NCBI GenBank assembly: GCA_002746275.1
Contig: NVWR01000002.1
Span: 269,074-278,679 of the forward strand
DNA length: 9,606 bases
Source of the DNA: Rhodobiaceae bacterium
GTDB taxonomy: Bacteria > Pseudomonadota > Alphaproteobacteria > Parvibaculales > Parvibaculaceae
Reading direction: 5' to 3'
The position numbers and the translations under genes are program-made. Shown one piece after another: positions 1 through 6,183 of the stretch (positions are counted from its first letter, which is position 1; every line of letters starts with the position of its first letter). Below the pieces are notes generated by a model, which worked only from the letters and a program-made list of their open reading frames with translations, did not search any database and had not been told where the DNA came from.

Positions 1-294
1 CTGTCGCAATTCCTGCCCTGGCTCTCTGCCAACGGGCTCGACATTCCGCTTTTCTTTGACGATCTCTTCGTCAACGGGGTTGCCGGGTTCTTTGGTCTTG
101 ATGTGATCATCTCCGCCATCGTCCTCCTCCTCTTCATTCAGATTGAGGGCAAGCGTGTGGGGCTGACGAAAATCTGGCTACCGATCACCGGCACGCTGCT
201 TGTTGGCGTGTCGTGTGGATTGCCGATGTTTCTCTATCTGCGGGAAGCAAGGCTTGAGCAGATGCAGGGCAATGCTGTCGACCAGGTGGTCTAA
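1..294 (+). CDS. DUF2834 family membrane protein, 5'-truncated by the window edge
   Basis: The reading frame is open from base 1 to a TAA at 292-294 and shows 97 codons, so the true start lies to the left of the window. The visible part matches my memory of DUF2834 proteins: a segment reading FFGLDV followed by a hydrophobic stretch (visible residues about 33-48), then EGKR, then a second hydrophobic stretch holding [19 protein letters not shown] (about 60-80). Two membrane helices with a short charged loop between them are therefore visible. An internal ATG at 103 is not the start, because the family sequence clearly continues upstream of it. The family has no established function; these are small inner-membrane proteins. 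The gene converges on recR and the two stop codons overlap. Family call is fairly sure, function unknown. Confidence 0.8.
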   Translation: MSQFLPWLSANGLDIPLFFDDLFVNGVAGFFGLDVIISAIVLLLFIQIEGKRVGLTKIWLPITGTLLVGVSCGLPMFLYLREARLEQMQGNAVDQVV

Positions 295-896
295 ACCGGA
301 CGGCGGGACTTCATCGCAGCGGCCAGCGTGCCGTCGTCGAGATAATCCAACTCTCCGCCCACGGGCACACCATGCGCCAGCCGGGTCACAACAACGTCGG
401 CATTGGCCAGACGATCTGTGATGTAGTGCGCCGTTGTCTGCCCATCCACTGTGGCATTGGTAGCAAGAATGATTTCTTTGATCTCTTCGTTTGACGCGCG
501 CTCAATAAGGGATCCGATGGTGAGGTCTTCCGGCCCGATACCATCCAGCGCCGACAGGGTTCCGCCCAGCACATGGTAGCGGCCCTTGTGGGCTCCGGCC
601 CGTTCCAACGCCCACAGATCACCCACATCTTCGACCACACACAGGCCGGTGGGTTCGCGACGGGGATCGCGGCAAATGGCGCAAGGGTCTTGAGTATCTA
701 CATTGCCGCAGGTGCTGCAGATCACCGCTTTTTCGGCAGCGTCTGCCATGGCGACAGCAAGCGGCTGCAAAAGTGTCTGCTTTTTCTTGACCAGATGCAG
801 CACGGCGCGGCGTGCAGAGCGCGGGCCAAGCCCCGGCAATTTTGCGAGCAGCTGGATCAGCCGCTCAATCTCTGGCCCCGAGAGAGCTCCGCTCAT
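291..896 (-). CDS. recR: Recombination mediator protein RecR
   Basis: RecR works with RecF and RecO to load RecA onto SSB-coated single-stranded DNA at gaps in the cytoplasm. The 201-residue product has the usual family length and domain order: a helix-hairpin-helix region with [11 protein letters not shown] (residues 20-30), a four-cysteine zinc finger (C60, C63, C72, C75), a Toprim domain from about residue 84 containing [16 protein letters not shown], and a C-terminal segment with THGVP-like [16 protein letters not shown]. The ATG at 896 is preceded by GAGGGGG about 5 bases upstream, a strong ribosome binding site. It is the last gene of the ffs-dnaX-ybaB-recR cluster, 15 bases after ybaB. 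Its TAG (291-293) overlaps the TAA of the convergent DUF2834 gene, and I see no hairpin terminator there. Confidence 0.97.
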   Translation of the reverse strand: MSGALSGPEIERLIQLLAKLPGLGPRSARRAVLHLVKKKQTLLQPLAVAMADAAEKAVICSTCGNVDTQDPCAICRDPRREPTGLCVVEDVGDLWALERAGAHKGRYHVLGGTLSALDGIGPEDLTIGSLIERASNEEIKEIILATNATVDGQTTAHYITDRLANADVVVTRLAHGVPVGGELDYLDDGTLAAAMKSRRPV

Positions 897-911
897 GTCA
901 GCCCCCTCGCC

Positions 912-1235
912 TCAAAGCCCGAAATTCATGCCGGGGGGGAGCGGCAGACCGCCGGTCAATTCCTTCATGCTCTCGGCAACCAGCTGTTCCCTCTTGGTTT
1001 TAGCATCGTTGAAGGCTGCTACAATCAGGTCTTCCAGAATTTCTGCTTCTTCGGGCTTGGCAAGACTTGGGTCCACGTGGATGCGCCGGGCCACCCCGCC
1101 TCCAGAGAGCGTCACCGTCACAAGACCTGCGCCAGCGACGCCTTCCACTTCCGCCTTTTCAAGCTCGGCCTGCATCGTGGCCATCTTCTCCTGAAGACCG
1201 CGCGCCTGTTTCATGATGTCGTTCAGATTTTTCAC
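912..1235 (-). CDS. ybaB: YbaB/EbfC family nucleoid-associated protein
   Basis: A 107-residue protein of the YbaB/EbfC family, small dimeric DNA-binding proteins that associate with the nucleoid. The N-terminal half is a charged amphipathic helix (NLNDIMKQARGLQEKMATMQ) followed by a beta region with VTLSGGG and a conserved C-terminal helix; the tail ends in LPLPPGMNFGL, the usual proline/glycine ending. Length agrees with the family (about 105-110). The start is a GTG at 1235 that overlaps the dnaX TGA in a GTGA tetranucleotide. AGGACGAGGA, inside the end of dnaX, provides the ribosome binding site, so translation is probably coupled to dnaX. Position between dnaX and recR is the classical one for this family. 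Some genomes use the symbol ebfC. Confidence 0.95.
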   Translation of the reverse strand: MKNLNDIMKQARGLQEKMATMQAELEKAEVEGVAGAGLVTVTLSGGGVARRIHVDPSLAKPEEAEILEDLIVAAFNDAKTKREQLVAESMKELTGGLPLPPGMNFGL

Positions 1236-3100
1236 AAACTATCCTCGTCCTGGGTACTTTCCCCCTCGGCAGGAGACGGCCCCAGCAATTCAGGTTCAAC
1301 AATATTTTTAATCACCGACCCCGGAAAGGCTTCCAGCGTTGCTTTCACCAACGGGTCTTGCGCCATTTCTTCACGCAATTCGTCCCGGCGGGATTTTTGT
1401 TGCTGACGCACAGTGGGTGCACCCTCGGCCTTTGAAATGGAGACCAACCAGCGCTCGCCCGTCCACTGTTTCAGCCGTTCTGCCAGAGTTGCGGCGACCG
1501 CGTTATCCCCGTCGATAACATTGACTTCGATGCGGCCTTTTTCAAAGTGAACCAACCGCAGGCCTGATTCCAACGTATGGGCCAGCCGGATGTCGCGGAC
1601 CGATTTGGCGTGGGCGATCACGTCCTGATAGCTGTGAAAAACCGGCGCACTTTGGACCGCTATGTTTTCTTGAGGTGCCCCGATTTCCTGAGGCGCCATG
1701 TCGGCGGAACTAACCGCTTGCACACTGCCACCACCCGCCGTCTGGGCAACTCTCATGCCTGCTGTGGGACTGCCACCTGATGGCGCCCCACCGCCACGCG
1801 CGCCACTTGGTGCCCCCGACGTGCCCGAGGTTGGGGCATCTTTCAGTTTCGCCACAAGCTCTTCGGGCGACGGCTGATCAGCGACATAGGCCAGCCGGAC
1901 CAGCACCATCTCTGCTGCCGCAATGGGTTTGGCGGCTGCTTGCACTTCCAGAATACCTTTGAGGAGCATTTGCCAAGTGCGTGAGAGCACGCGCACCGGC
2001 AGAAGCTTTGCCATTTCCTGCCCCCGGACCCGCTCGGTCTCCGTGGCGGTCAGGTCGTCGGCGGCACTGGCGGCCAGTTTCAACCGGGTCAGCCAGTGGG
2101 TCAGTTCGGCCAGATCGCCCAGCACAACAGCCGGGTCCGCGCCTGAATTATATTGATCGCGCAGCTCCGCCATAGCACCTGCAATGTCGCCCTTCATCAC
2201 AAGGTCAAACAGGTCGAACACCCGCGCCCGGTCGGCGAGGCCCAGCATGTCGCGCACATCGACTTCGCCAATTGTGCCAGCACCATGAGCAATGGCCTGA
2301 TCCAGCAGCGACAGCCCATCGCGCGCCGACCCTTCAGCTGCGCGCGCCAGCATTGCCAACGCGGCATCGTTGATGGTCACGCCTTCTTTATTGGATACTT
2401 TTTTCAGGAGCCCTGACAGTTCCACAGAACCCAGACGTCGCAGGTCAAAGCGCTGACAGCGCGACAGCACCGTCACGGGCACTTTGCGAATTTCCGTCGT
2501 CGCAAAAATAAACTTCACATGTTCCGGCGGCTCTTCCAGCGTTTTCAGCAGCCCGTTGAAGGCCGCTTTGGAAAGCATGTGCACTTCATCGATGATGTAG
2601 ACTTTGTAGCGCGCCGTCACCGGCATGTAGCGCACGCTCTCGATGATCTCGCGAATGTCATCGATGCCGGTGCGGGACGCCGCATCCATCTCCAGCACAT
2701 CCTGGTGCCGCGATGCCATGATGGCCTCGCAATGTTCGCCAAAATCATGCAGTTCGATGGTCGGCTTGTCGTTCTCGGCATTTGTGTAGTTGAGGGCGCG
2801 GGCCAGAATGCGCGCGGTCGTGGTTTTGCCAACACCGCGCACTCCTGTCAGCATAAAGGCATGGGCAATGCGACCGCTTTTGAAGGCGTTGGAGAGCGTG
2901 CGCACCATGGCTTCCTGGCCCACCAGGTCTTCAAATGTCGTCGGGCGATATTTGCGCGCCAGAACCCGGTAGGCAGTGCCCGAGCCATTGCTGCTGGGGT
3001 TGTCCGCTTCGCCCCCCATAAGGGAGAAGCCAGGCTCTGTGTGAGGATCGGGCGTTAGCTCGGGAGCCGTCTCTGCTGCGTTGTCGGCACTGTTATCCAT
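1232..3100 (-). CDS. dnaX: DNA polymerase III subunits gamma/tau (DnaX)
   Basis: DnaX is the ATPase of the clamp loader that places the beta clamp on DNA and links the polymerase cores. With the ATG at 3100 the protein has 622 residues. Visible parts are a low-complexity acidic N-terminus, YRVLARKYRP, a Walker A motif GVRGVGKT (86-93, Lys92), Walker B IIDEVH (169-174), the sensor region ATTE, and the SRC arginine-finger motif (213-215). A Gly/Ser/Pro-rich linker follows, then an alphaproteobacterial tau-type C-terminal domain beginning near FHSYQDVIAHAK. The zinc module of E. coli DnaX is reduced to one cysteine (C124). The frame stays open upstream to a GTG at 3205 (657 residues), but that stretch lacks family similarity and a good ribosome site; the 3100 ATG has GGCGAG 7 bases upstream. 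No A AAA AAG slippery site in the proper frame was seen, so no separate gamma product is predicted. Confidence 0.95.
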   Translation of the reverse strand: MDNSADNAAETAPELTPDPHTEPGFSLMGGEADNPSSNGSGTAYRVLARKYRPTTFEDLVGQEAMVRTLSNAFKSGRIAHAFMLTGVRGVGKTTTARILARALNYTNAENDKPTIELHDFGEHCEAIMASRHQDVLEMDAASRTGIDDIREIIESVRYMPVTARYKVYIIDEVHMLSKAAFNGLLKTLEEPPEHVKFIFATTEIRKVPVTVLSRCQRFDLRRLGSVELSGLLKKVSNKEGVTINDAALAMLARAAEGSARDGLSLLDQAIAHGAGTIGEVDVRDMLGLADRARVFDLFDLVMKGDIAGAMAELRDQYNSGADPAVVLGDLAELTHWLTRLKLAASAADDLTATETERVRGQEMAKLLPVRVLSRTWQMLLKGILEVQAAAKPIAAAEMVLVRLAYVADQPSPEELVAKLKDAPTSGTSGAPSGARGGGAPSGGSPTAGMRVAQTAGGGSVQAVSSADMAPQEIGAPQENIAVQSAPVFHSYQDVIAHAKSVRDIRLAHTLESGLRLVHFEKGRIEVNVIDGDNAVAATLAERLKQWTGERWLVSISKAEGAPTVRQQQKSRRDELREEMAQDPLVKATLEAFPGSVIKNIVEPELLGPSPAEGESTQDEDSL

Positions 3101-3233
3101 ATCCGCGCTCGCCGCTCCCCGTTTACTTGTGGTGCTCGACCCTTCTGGGCATGCTTCGTTTCCCCACCGGCTTGCCGCAGATGGCGAAGATGCATCGTAT
3201 CGCACATTACGCAGGCGCGCCGGAGAAATGAGG

Positions 3234-3330
3234 TGGGAGGCTGGAACAGAGACCCGAGTCGGGCTCGTTACGGCTGCTTCCTTCCGGATCTGACCGGGTT
3301 GGCGAGAAACTCGTCCACCGCCAACCTCCC
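3234..3330 (-). ncRNA. ffs: Signal recognition particle RNA, small bacterial (4.5S) type
   Basis: The minus strand carries the universal SRP RNA domain IV: GGTCAGATCC, the GGAA tetraloop (bases 3285-3282) and GGAAGCAGCC. The asymmetric internal loop sequences flank the loop as in E. coli 4.5S RNA. The ends pair as GGGAGG (3330-3325) with CCTCCC (3240-3235), giving a single rod of about 97 nt. The internal GGTTGGCGG and GTTTCTCGCCAACC segments look like the alphaproteobacterial form. This RNA binds Ffh to direct ribosomes making membrane and exported proteins to FtsY and the Sec translocon. It lies 133 bases upstream of the dnaX ATG on the same strand. The exact 5' and 3' ends are inferred from pairing and could shift by a few bases. 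Confidence 0.95.
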
Positions 3331-3336
3331 AACAGC

Positions 3337-3367
3337 ACTATATCAGAGATTGGGCGCAAAATGGCAA
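3337..3367 (-). promoter_or_regulatory. Probable sigma-70-type promoter of ffs
   Basis: Reading the minus strand, TTGCCA (3367-3362) and TATAGT (3342-3337) resemble the -35 and -10 boxes. The spacer is 19 bases, slightly long; GATATA at 3344-3339 would give 17 bases but matches the consensus less well. The -10 box ends 6 bases before G3330, exactly the predicted first base of the SRP RNA. The promoter may also serve dnaX, because no terminator is visible after the RNA. Confidence 0.55.
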
Positions 3368-3489
3368 GGGGTCTTGCGAGCGCCACAGCCGATTTTGTGA
3401 GGCGTTCTTTGCATTTCGTGCCGACTGTGGCACCTTGCCGCCATCAATATTCCTGAATTTCCCAACATTAGACATTGGAGACATGGCTC

Positions 3490-4431
3490 ATGGCACTGGA
3501 AGCCAATCCCAACATTTTTGCCAATAACCCGCTGGACCGGGCAGGTCATCGCCGTACCGACCCCGCCTGGCTGGGCGAACGGCAGGCGGACAGCACAAGC
3601 CTGTGTGTCCCCTTGTGGAAACTAAAACCGCTGGTGTTGCCAGAAGCCCAAAAAGGGGCTGGCAAGGATGTGGGCTGGATGCCGGTTGATCTGGTCACGT
3701 CTGCGGCCCCAAAAGGCACGCAGGTGTTTTTGGGCATCAACAAGCGCGGCAAAGCCTTGTTTGCCCATGATGTTTCCAGCCTCAAGGACCCGGAAAATGA
3801 TGGCCCCCTTAAAGGCCTTGGTGGATTTGAGGATTTGCGCGCAGTTGGCATGATGGGCGACCTGCCCCCCGGCGAACTGGCGATCCTGGCCCAAGCGAAA
3901 GCGATGCTGGACTGGCACGCACGCCACGGCCATTGCGCGGTGTGTGGAGCGGTGACCGAGATGGCCGAAGCTGGCTACAAGCGGGCCTGCCCCTCTTGCA
4001 AAGCCGAGCATTTTCCGCGTACCGACCCGGTGGTCATCATGCTGGCGACACTTGGAGACAAAGCCTTTCTGGGACGTCAGAAAATGTTCCCTAAGGGCAT
4101 GTTTTCCGCCCTTGCCGGTTTCATAGAGCCCGGCGAGAGCATTGAAGAAGCCGTGGCACGCGAACTGGACGAAGAGGCCGGTCTTTCCATCAATTCCGTG
4201 CGTTATCACTCAACGCAGCCTTGGCCCTTCCCCTCCAGCCTGATGATTGGTTGCATTGCAGAAGCGGCTGGTGAGGATTTCCACATTGACGGGATCGAGC
4301 TGTCAGAAGGCCGCTGGTTCAGTCGCGACGAGTTGGCCGCCGCGATGGCTGGCAAAGCCGATGGCTTCTTTGTGCCGCCCGGCTTTGCCATTGCGCATCA
4401 TCTTGTGAAAGCGTTTGTCGAGGGGTGGTAA
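3490..4431 (+). CDS. nudC: NAD(+) diphosphatase / NAD-cap RNA hydrolase NudC
   Basis: NudC is a Nudix hydrolase that splits NADH/NAD into NMN(H) and AMP and, in E. coli, removes NAD caps from RNA 5' ends. The 313-residue product has a divergent N-terminal domain, a zinc ribbon (C149, C152, C167, C170), and a complete Nudix box at residues 210-232 (G-x5-E-x7-RELDEEAGL). The NudC-specific motif follows at 242-250 as TQPWPFPSS, where the family normally has SQPWPFP. All catalytic glutamates are present. The ATG at 3490 is preceded by GGAG with a 9-base gap; an in-frame TTG at 3475 overlaps that ribosome site and is less likely. The gene is divergent from ffs and convergent with pheA. I see no convincing promoter in the 3371-3489 leader. 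Confidence 0.95.
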   Translation: MALEANPNIFANNPLDRAGHRRTDPAWLGERQADSTSLCVPLWKLKPLVLPEAQKGAGKDVGWMPVDLVTSAAPKGTQVFLGINKRGKALFAHDVSSLKDPENDGPLKGLGGFEDLRAVGMMGDLPPGELAILAQAKAMLDWHARHGHCAVCGAVTEMAEAGYKRACPSCKAEHFPRTDPVVIMLATLGDKAFLGRQKMFPKGMFSALAGFIEPGESIEEAVARELDEEAGLSINSVRYHSTQPWPFPSSLMIGCIAEAAGEDFHIDGIELSEGRWFSRDELAAAMAGKADGFFVPPGFAIAHHLVKAFVEGW

Positions 4432-4440
4432 GCCCCCCTC
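4420..4440. terminator. GC-rich hairpin over the convergent nudC and pheA stop codons
   Basis: GAGGGG-T-GG (4420-4428) can pair with CCCCCCTC (4433-4440), leaving a TAAG loop and one bulged base. The structure contains the nudC TAA and touches the pheA TGA (complement of 4439-4441). It could slow or end transcription from both sides, but neither side has a U-tract, so calling it an intrinsic terminator is only tentative. Confidence 0.35.
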
Positions 4441-5320
4441 AACCTAATCTTTCGCGGTAATTGGCGCGGAAGGGGCTTGCCTTGTAGACGCCCAATATCT
4501 TCAGCTCTGAGCAGAAGAACTCGAGCTCTTCCAGCGCCAAACGCACGTTGCGCGAGGACGGGTGGCCCTCAACATCGGCGTAGAACTGGGTCGCGTTGAA
4601 GGACCCGCCTACCTGATAGCTTTCGAGCTTCGTCATATTGACGCCGTTGGTGGCGAACCCGCCCATGGCTTTGTAAAGTGCTGCAGGCACATTGCGCACT
4701 TTGAAGATGAAGCTGGTGACGACCGGACCGTCTTCGGGCTCGGCATCGTCGGGCTCGGCTGCCATGATGATGAAGCGGGTTGTGTTGTGTGCCGCGTCTT
4801 CCACATCACGCTTCAGAATTTCCAGCCCATAAATGTCAGCGGCCAGGGCCGGTGCCAGCGCACTGCGGGTCACGTCGCCTGCTTCTGCAATCTGGCGGGC
4901 AGAGCCTGCCGTGTCAGCCCCGACAACAGCGCGCAATTTCATCTTGGCGATCAGTTTACGACATTGGCCAAGCGCCATGACGTGAGACTGCACGCTCTTC
5001 AGACCGTCAAGGGTCGCGCCCTTCACGCCCATCAGCTGAAACCGGATGGGGAGGAAATGTTCGCCAATGATGTAGAGCCCGGACCCTGGAAGCAGATGAT
5101 GGATGTCCGCCACCCGCCCCGCGACAGAATTTTCAATCGGGATCATGGCAAGGCGAGCTTCACCGTCTTTGACGGCGGCAAGCGCTTCTTCAAAGGTGTC
5201 GCAGGGGCGCTCCATCATGTCGGGAAAAGCTTCCTGACAGGCGATGTGTGAGTTTGCACCGGGCTCGCCTTGAAAGACGATGGTGTTTTCAGCAACCGCT
5301 GGTGATGTATCGCTACCCAT
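4439..5320 (-). CDS. pheA: Prephenate dehydratase with C-terminal ACT domain
   Basis: The enzyme converts prephenate to phenylpyruvate, the committed step to phenylalanine. From the ATG at 5320 it has 293 residues and lacks the chorismate mutase domain of E. coli PheA. The catalytic domain opens with VFQGEPGANSH (15-25), includes IPIENSVAGRVADIHHLL (60-77) and ends with the catalytic NTTRF motif (179-183). An ACT regulatory domain follows from about residue 200, with ATNGVNMTKLES. The family's phenylalanine-binding GAL and ESRP motifs read AAL (213-215) and ESYQ (233-236). The frame is open upstream to a GTG at 5395 (318 residues), but that extension runs through a repeated intergenic element, so the ATG was preferred although its ribosome site is poor. 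It is probably transcribed with kdsB, 122 bases upstream. Confidence 0.93.
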   Translation of the reverse strand: MGSDTSPAVAENTIVFQGEPGANSHIACQEAFPDMMERPCDTFEEALAAVKDGEARLAMIPIENSVAGRVADIHHLLPGSGLYIIGEHFLPIRFQLMGVKGATLDGLKSVQSHVMALGQCRKLIAKMKLRAVVGADTAGSARQIAEAGDVTRSALAPALAADIYGLEILKRDVEDAAHNTTRFIIMAAEPDDAEPEDGPVVTSFIFKVRNVPAALYKAMGGFATNGVNMTKLESYQVGGSFNATQFYADVEGHPSSRNVRLALEELEFFCSELKILGVYKASPFRANYRERLG

Positions 5321-5327
5321 GAGATCA

Positions 5328-5340
5328 GCGGCAATGCCGC
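5328..5340 (-). other. Small hairpin just 5' of the pheA start codon
   Basis: GCGGC (5340-5336) and GCCGC (5332-5328) form a perfect 5-bp inverted repeat with a 3-base loop, ending 7 bases before the preferred pheA ATG. It occupies the place where a ribosome binding site is expected, and no good Shine-Dalgarno sequence is visible there. This is a sequence observation; a role in translation is unproven. Confidence 0.4.
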
Positions 5341-5346
5341 CCTTTC

Positions 5347-5376
5347 TTATTTTGTCGCGCCTTCGGACGGAAAACC
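5347..5376 (-). repeat. 30-base direct repeat, copy B, in the kdsB-pheA leader
   Basis: On the minus strand this copy begins GGTTTTCCGTCCGAAGG and continues GCGCGACAAAATAA. It matches copy A (5412-5441) at 28 of 30 positions; the copies are 65 bases apart. Its CCGAAGGCGC (5366-5357) is complementary over 10 bases to GCGCCTTCGG at 5410-5401 in the inverted element. Confidence 0.85.
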
Positions 5377-5395
5377 CCAAAGTCAGATTTGGCAC

Positions 5396-5439
5396 TTTTC
5401 CCGAAGGCGCTTTATTTCGTCGCGCCTTCGAACGGAAAA
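5396..5439 (-). repeat. Inverted repeat / 15-bp hairpin right after the kdsB stop
   Basis: Reading the minus strand, TTTTCC, a GTT bulge, then CGAAGGCGC (5439-5422) can pair with GCGCCTTCG and GGAAAA (5410-5396) across an 11-base loop. This gives 15 paired bases. It begins 3 bases after the kdsB stop codon. No U-tract follows on either strand, so it is not a standard intrinsic terminator; it could be an mRNA 3'-end or processing structure, a REP-type palindrome, or half of an attenuator. Confidence 0.75.
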
Positions 5440-5441
5440 CC
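5412..5441 (-). repeat. 30-base direct repeat, copy A, in the kdsB-pheA leader
   Basis: On the minus strand this copy begins GGTTTTCCGTTCGAAGG and continues GCGCGACGAAATAA. It differs from copy B (5347-5376) at two positions only. It supplies the left arm of the hairpin at 5396-5439. Confidence 0.85.
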
Positions 5442-5442
5442 G

Positions 5443-6183
5443 CTATGCGCCACCCAGCGCTGCACGCGCCTTTTCCAGATCGGCGGGAGTATCGACACCG
5501 AGTGGAACAGTGTCAACGAGCGCTGCATCTATCCGCATGCCCGCTTCGAGCGCGCGTAATTGTTCAAGCTTTTCCCGCAATTCCAGCGGTGAGGGGGGCA
5601 ATGCCACAAAGCGCGCCAGCGCCTCGCGCCGGTACCCATAAAGACCAATGTGATGATAGTCCGGTCCTTGGCCATAAGGTGCCGCCCCACGTGTAAAATA
5701 GAGAGCCCGCCCCACTTTCGCGCCCGGCTGCAATGCCAGAATTGCGCGCGGCACGTCCGGGTTCGCCCGTTCGGTCTCATCATCAATCTCTGTCACCAGG
5801 GTTGAGATGTCTGTCGCAGGGTTTTCCAGAACCTCTAGCGCCATCGCAATGATGGCTGGATCCAAAGTCGGCAGATCGCCCTGCACATTCAGCACCACAT
5901 CATGGGTCTCGTTCGGATCTACCACGTTCAGCGCCTGAAATATCCGGTCGGACCCCGACGGCAGGTCCGGGTCGGTCAAAACCGCCTCCCCACCCGCTTT
6001 TTCCACAGCGGCGACAATTTCAGGCTCGGCAGCAGCCACCACGACCCGACCAATTTTCGCCTCCAGCGCCCGGCGCATGACCTGGACGATCATCGGCACA
6101 CCGGCGATGTCAGCCAATGGCTTGTTCGGCAGCCGAGTGGACGCCAGACGGGCGGGGATAAGAATAATGGGTGAAACGGCCAT
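5443..6183 (-). CDS. kdsB: 3-deoxy-manno-octulosonate cytidylyltransferase (CMP-KDO synthetase)
   Basis: KdsB activates KDO with CTP to CMP-KDO in the cytoplasm, supplying the sugar donor for the inner core of lipopolysaccharide, which places the organism among Gram-negative bacteria. The 246-residue length fits the family. The nucleotide-binding signature [15 protein letters not shown] lies at residues 9-23, followed by LPSGSDR (74-80), the metal-binding NVQGDLP (99-105), the [15 protein letters not shown] segment and the family helix [14 protein letters not shown]. The Leu in QGDLP, where E. coli has Glu, is what I recall from alphaproteobacterial homologues. The ATG at 6183 fits the conserved N-terminus; its ribosome site is weak. 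The gene is divergent from the cytochrome gene and likely heads a kdsB-pheA transcript. Confidence 0.96.
   Translation of the reverse strand: MAVSPIILIPARLASTRLPNKPLADIAGVPMIVQVMRRALEAKIGRVVVAAAEPEIVAAVEKAGGEAVLTDPDLPSGSDRIFQALNVVDPNETHDVVLNVQGDLPTLDPAIIAMALEVLENPATDISTLVTEIDDETERANPDVPRAILALQPGAKVGRALYFTRGAAPYGQGPDYHHIGLYGYRREALARFVALPPSPLELREKLEQLRALEAGMRIDAALVDTVPLGVDTPADLEKARAALGGA

Noticed and set aside
573..1406. 277-codon plus-strand frame opposite recR, ybaB and dnaX
   Set aside because: It is antisense to three well-supported genes, crosses their boundaries and resembles no family; long open antisense frames are common in GC-rich genes.
2398..2412. Run of six A in dnaX (minus strand) as a possible gamma/tau frameshift site
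   Set aside because: The zero frame reads CTG AAA AAA GTA, which is not the X-XXY-YYZ arrangement, and a stop there (about residue 232) would cut inside the ATPase module, much earlier than a functional gamma.
3081..3293. Plus-strand frame across the dnaX leader and SRP RNA
   Set aside because: It lies opposite the conserved SRP RNA and has no protein-family features.
4562..5251. 229-codon plus-strand frame inside pheA
   Set aside because: Antisense shadow of a clearly conserved enzyme; no recognisable domain or ribosome site.
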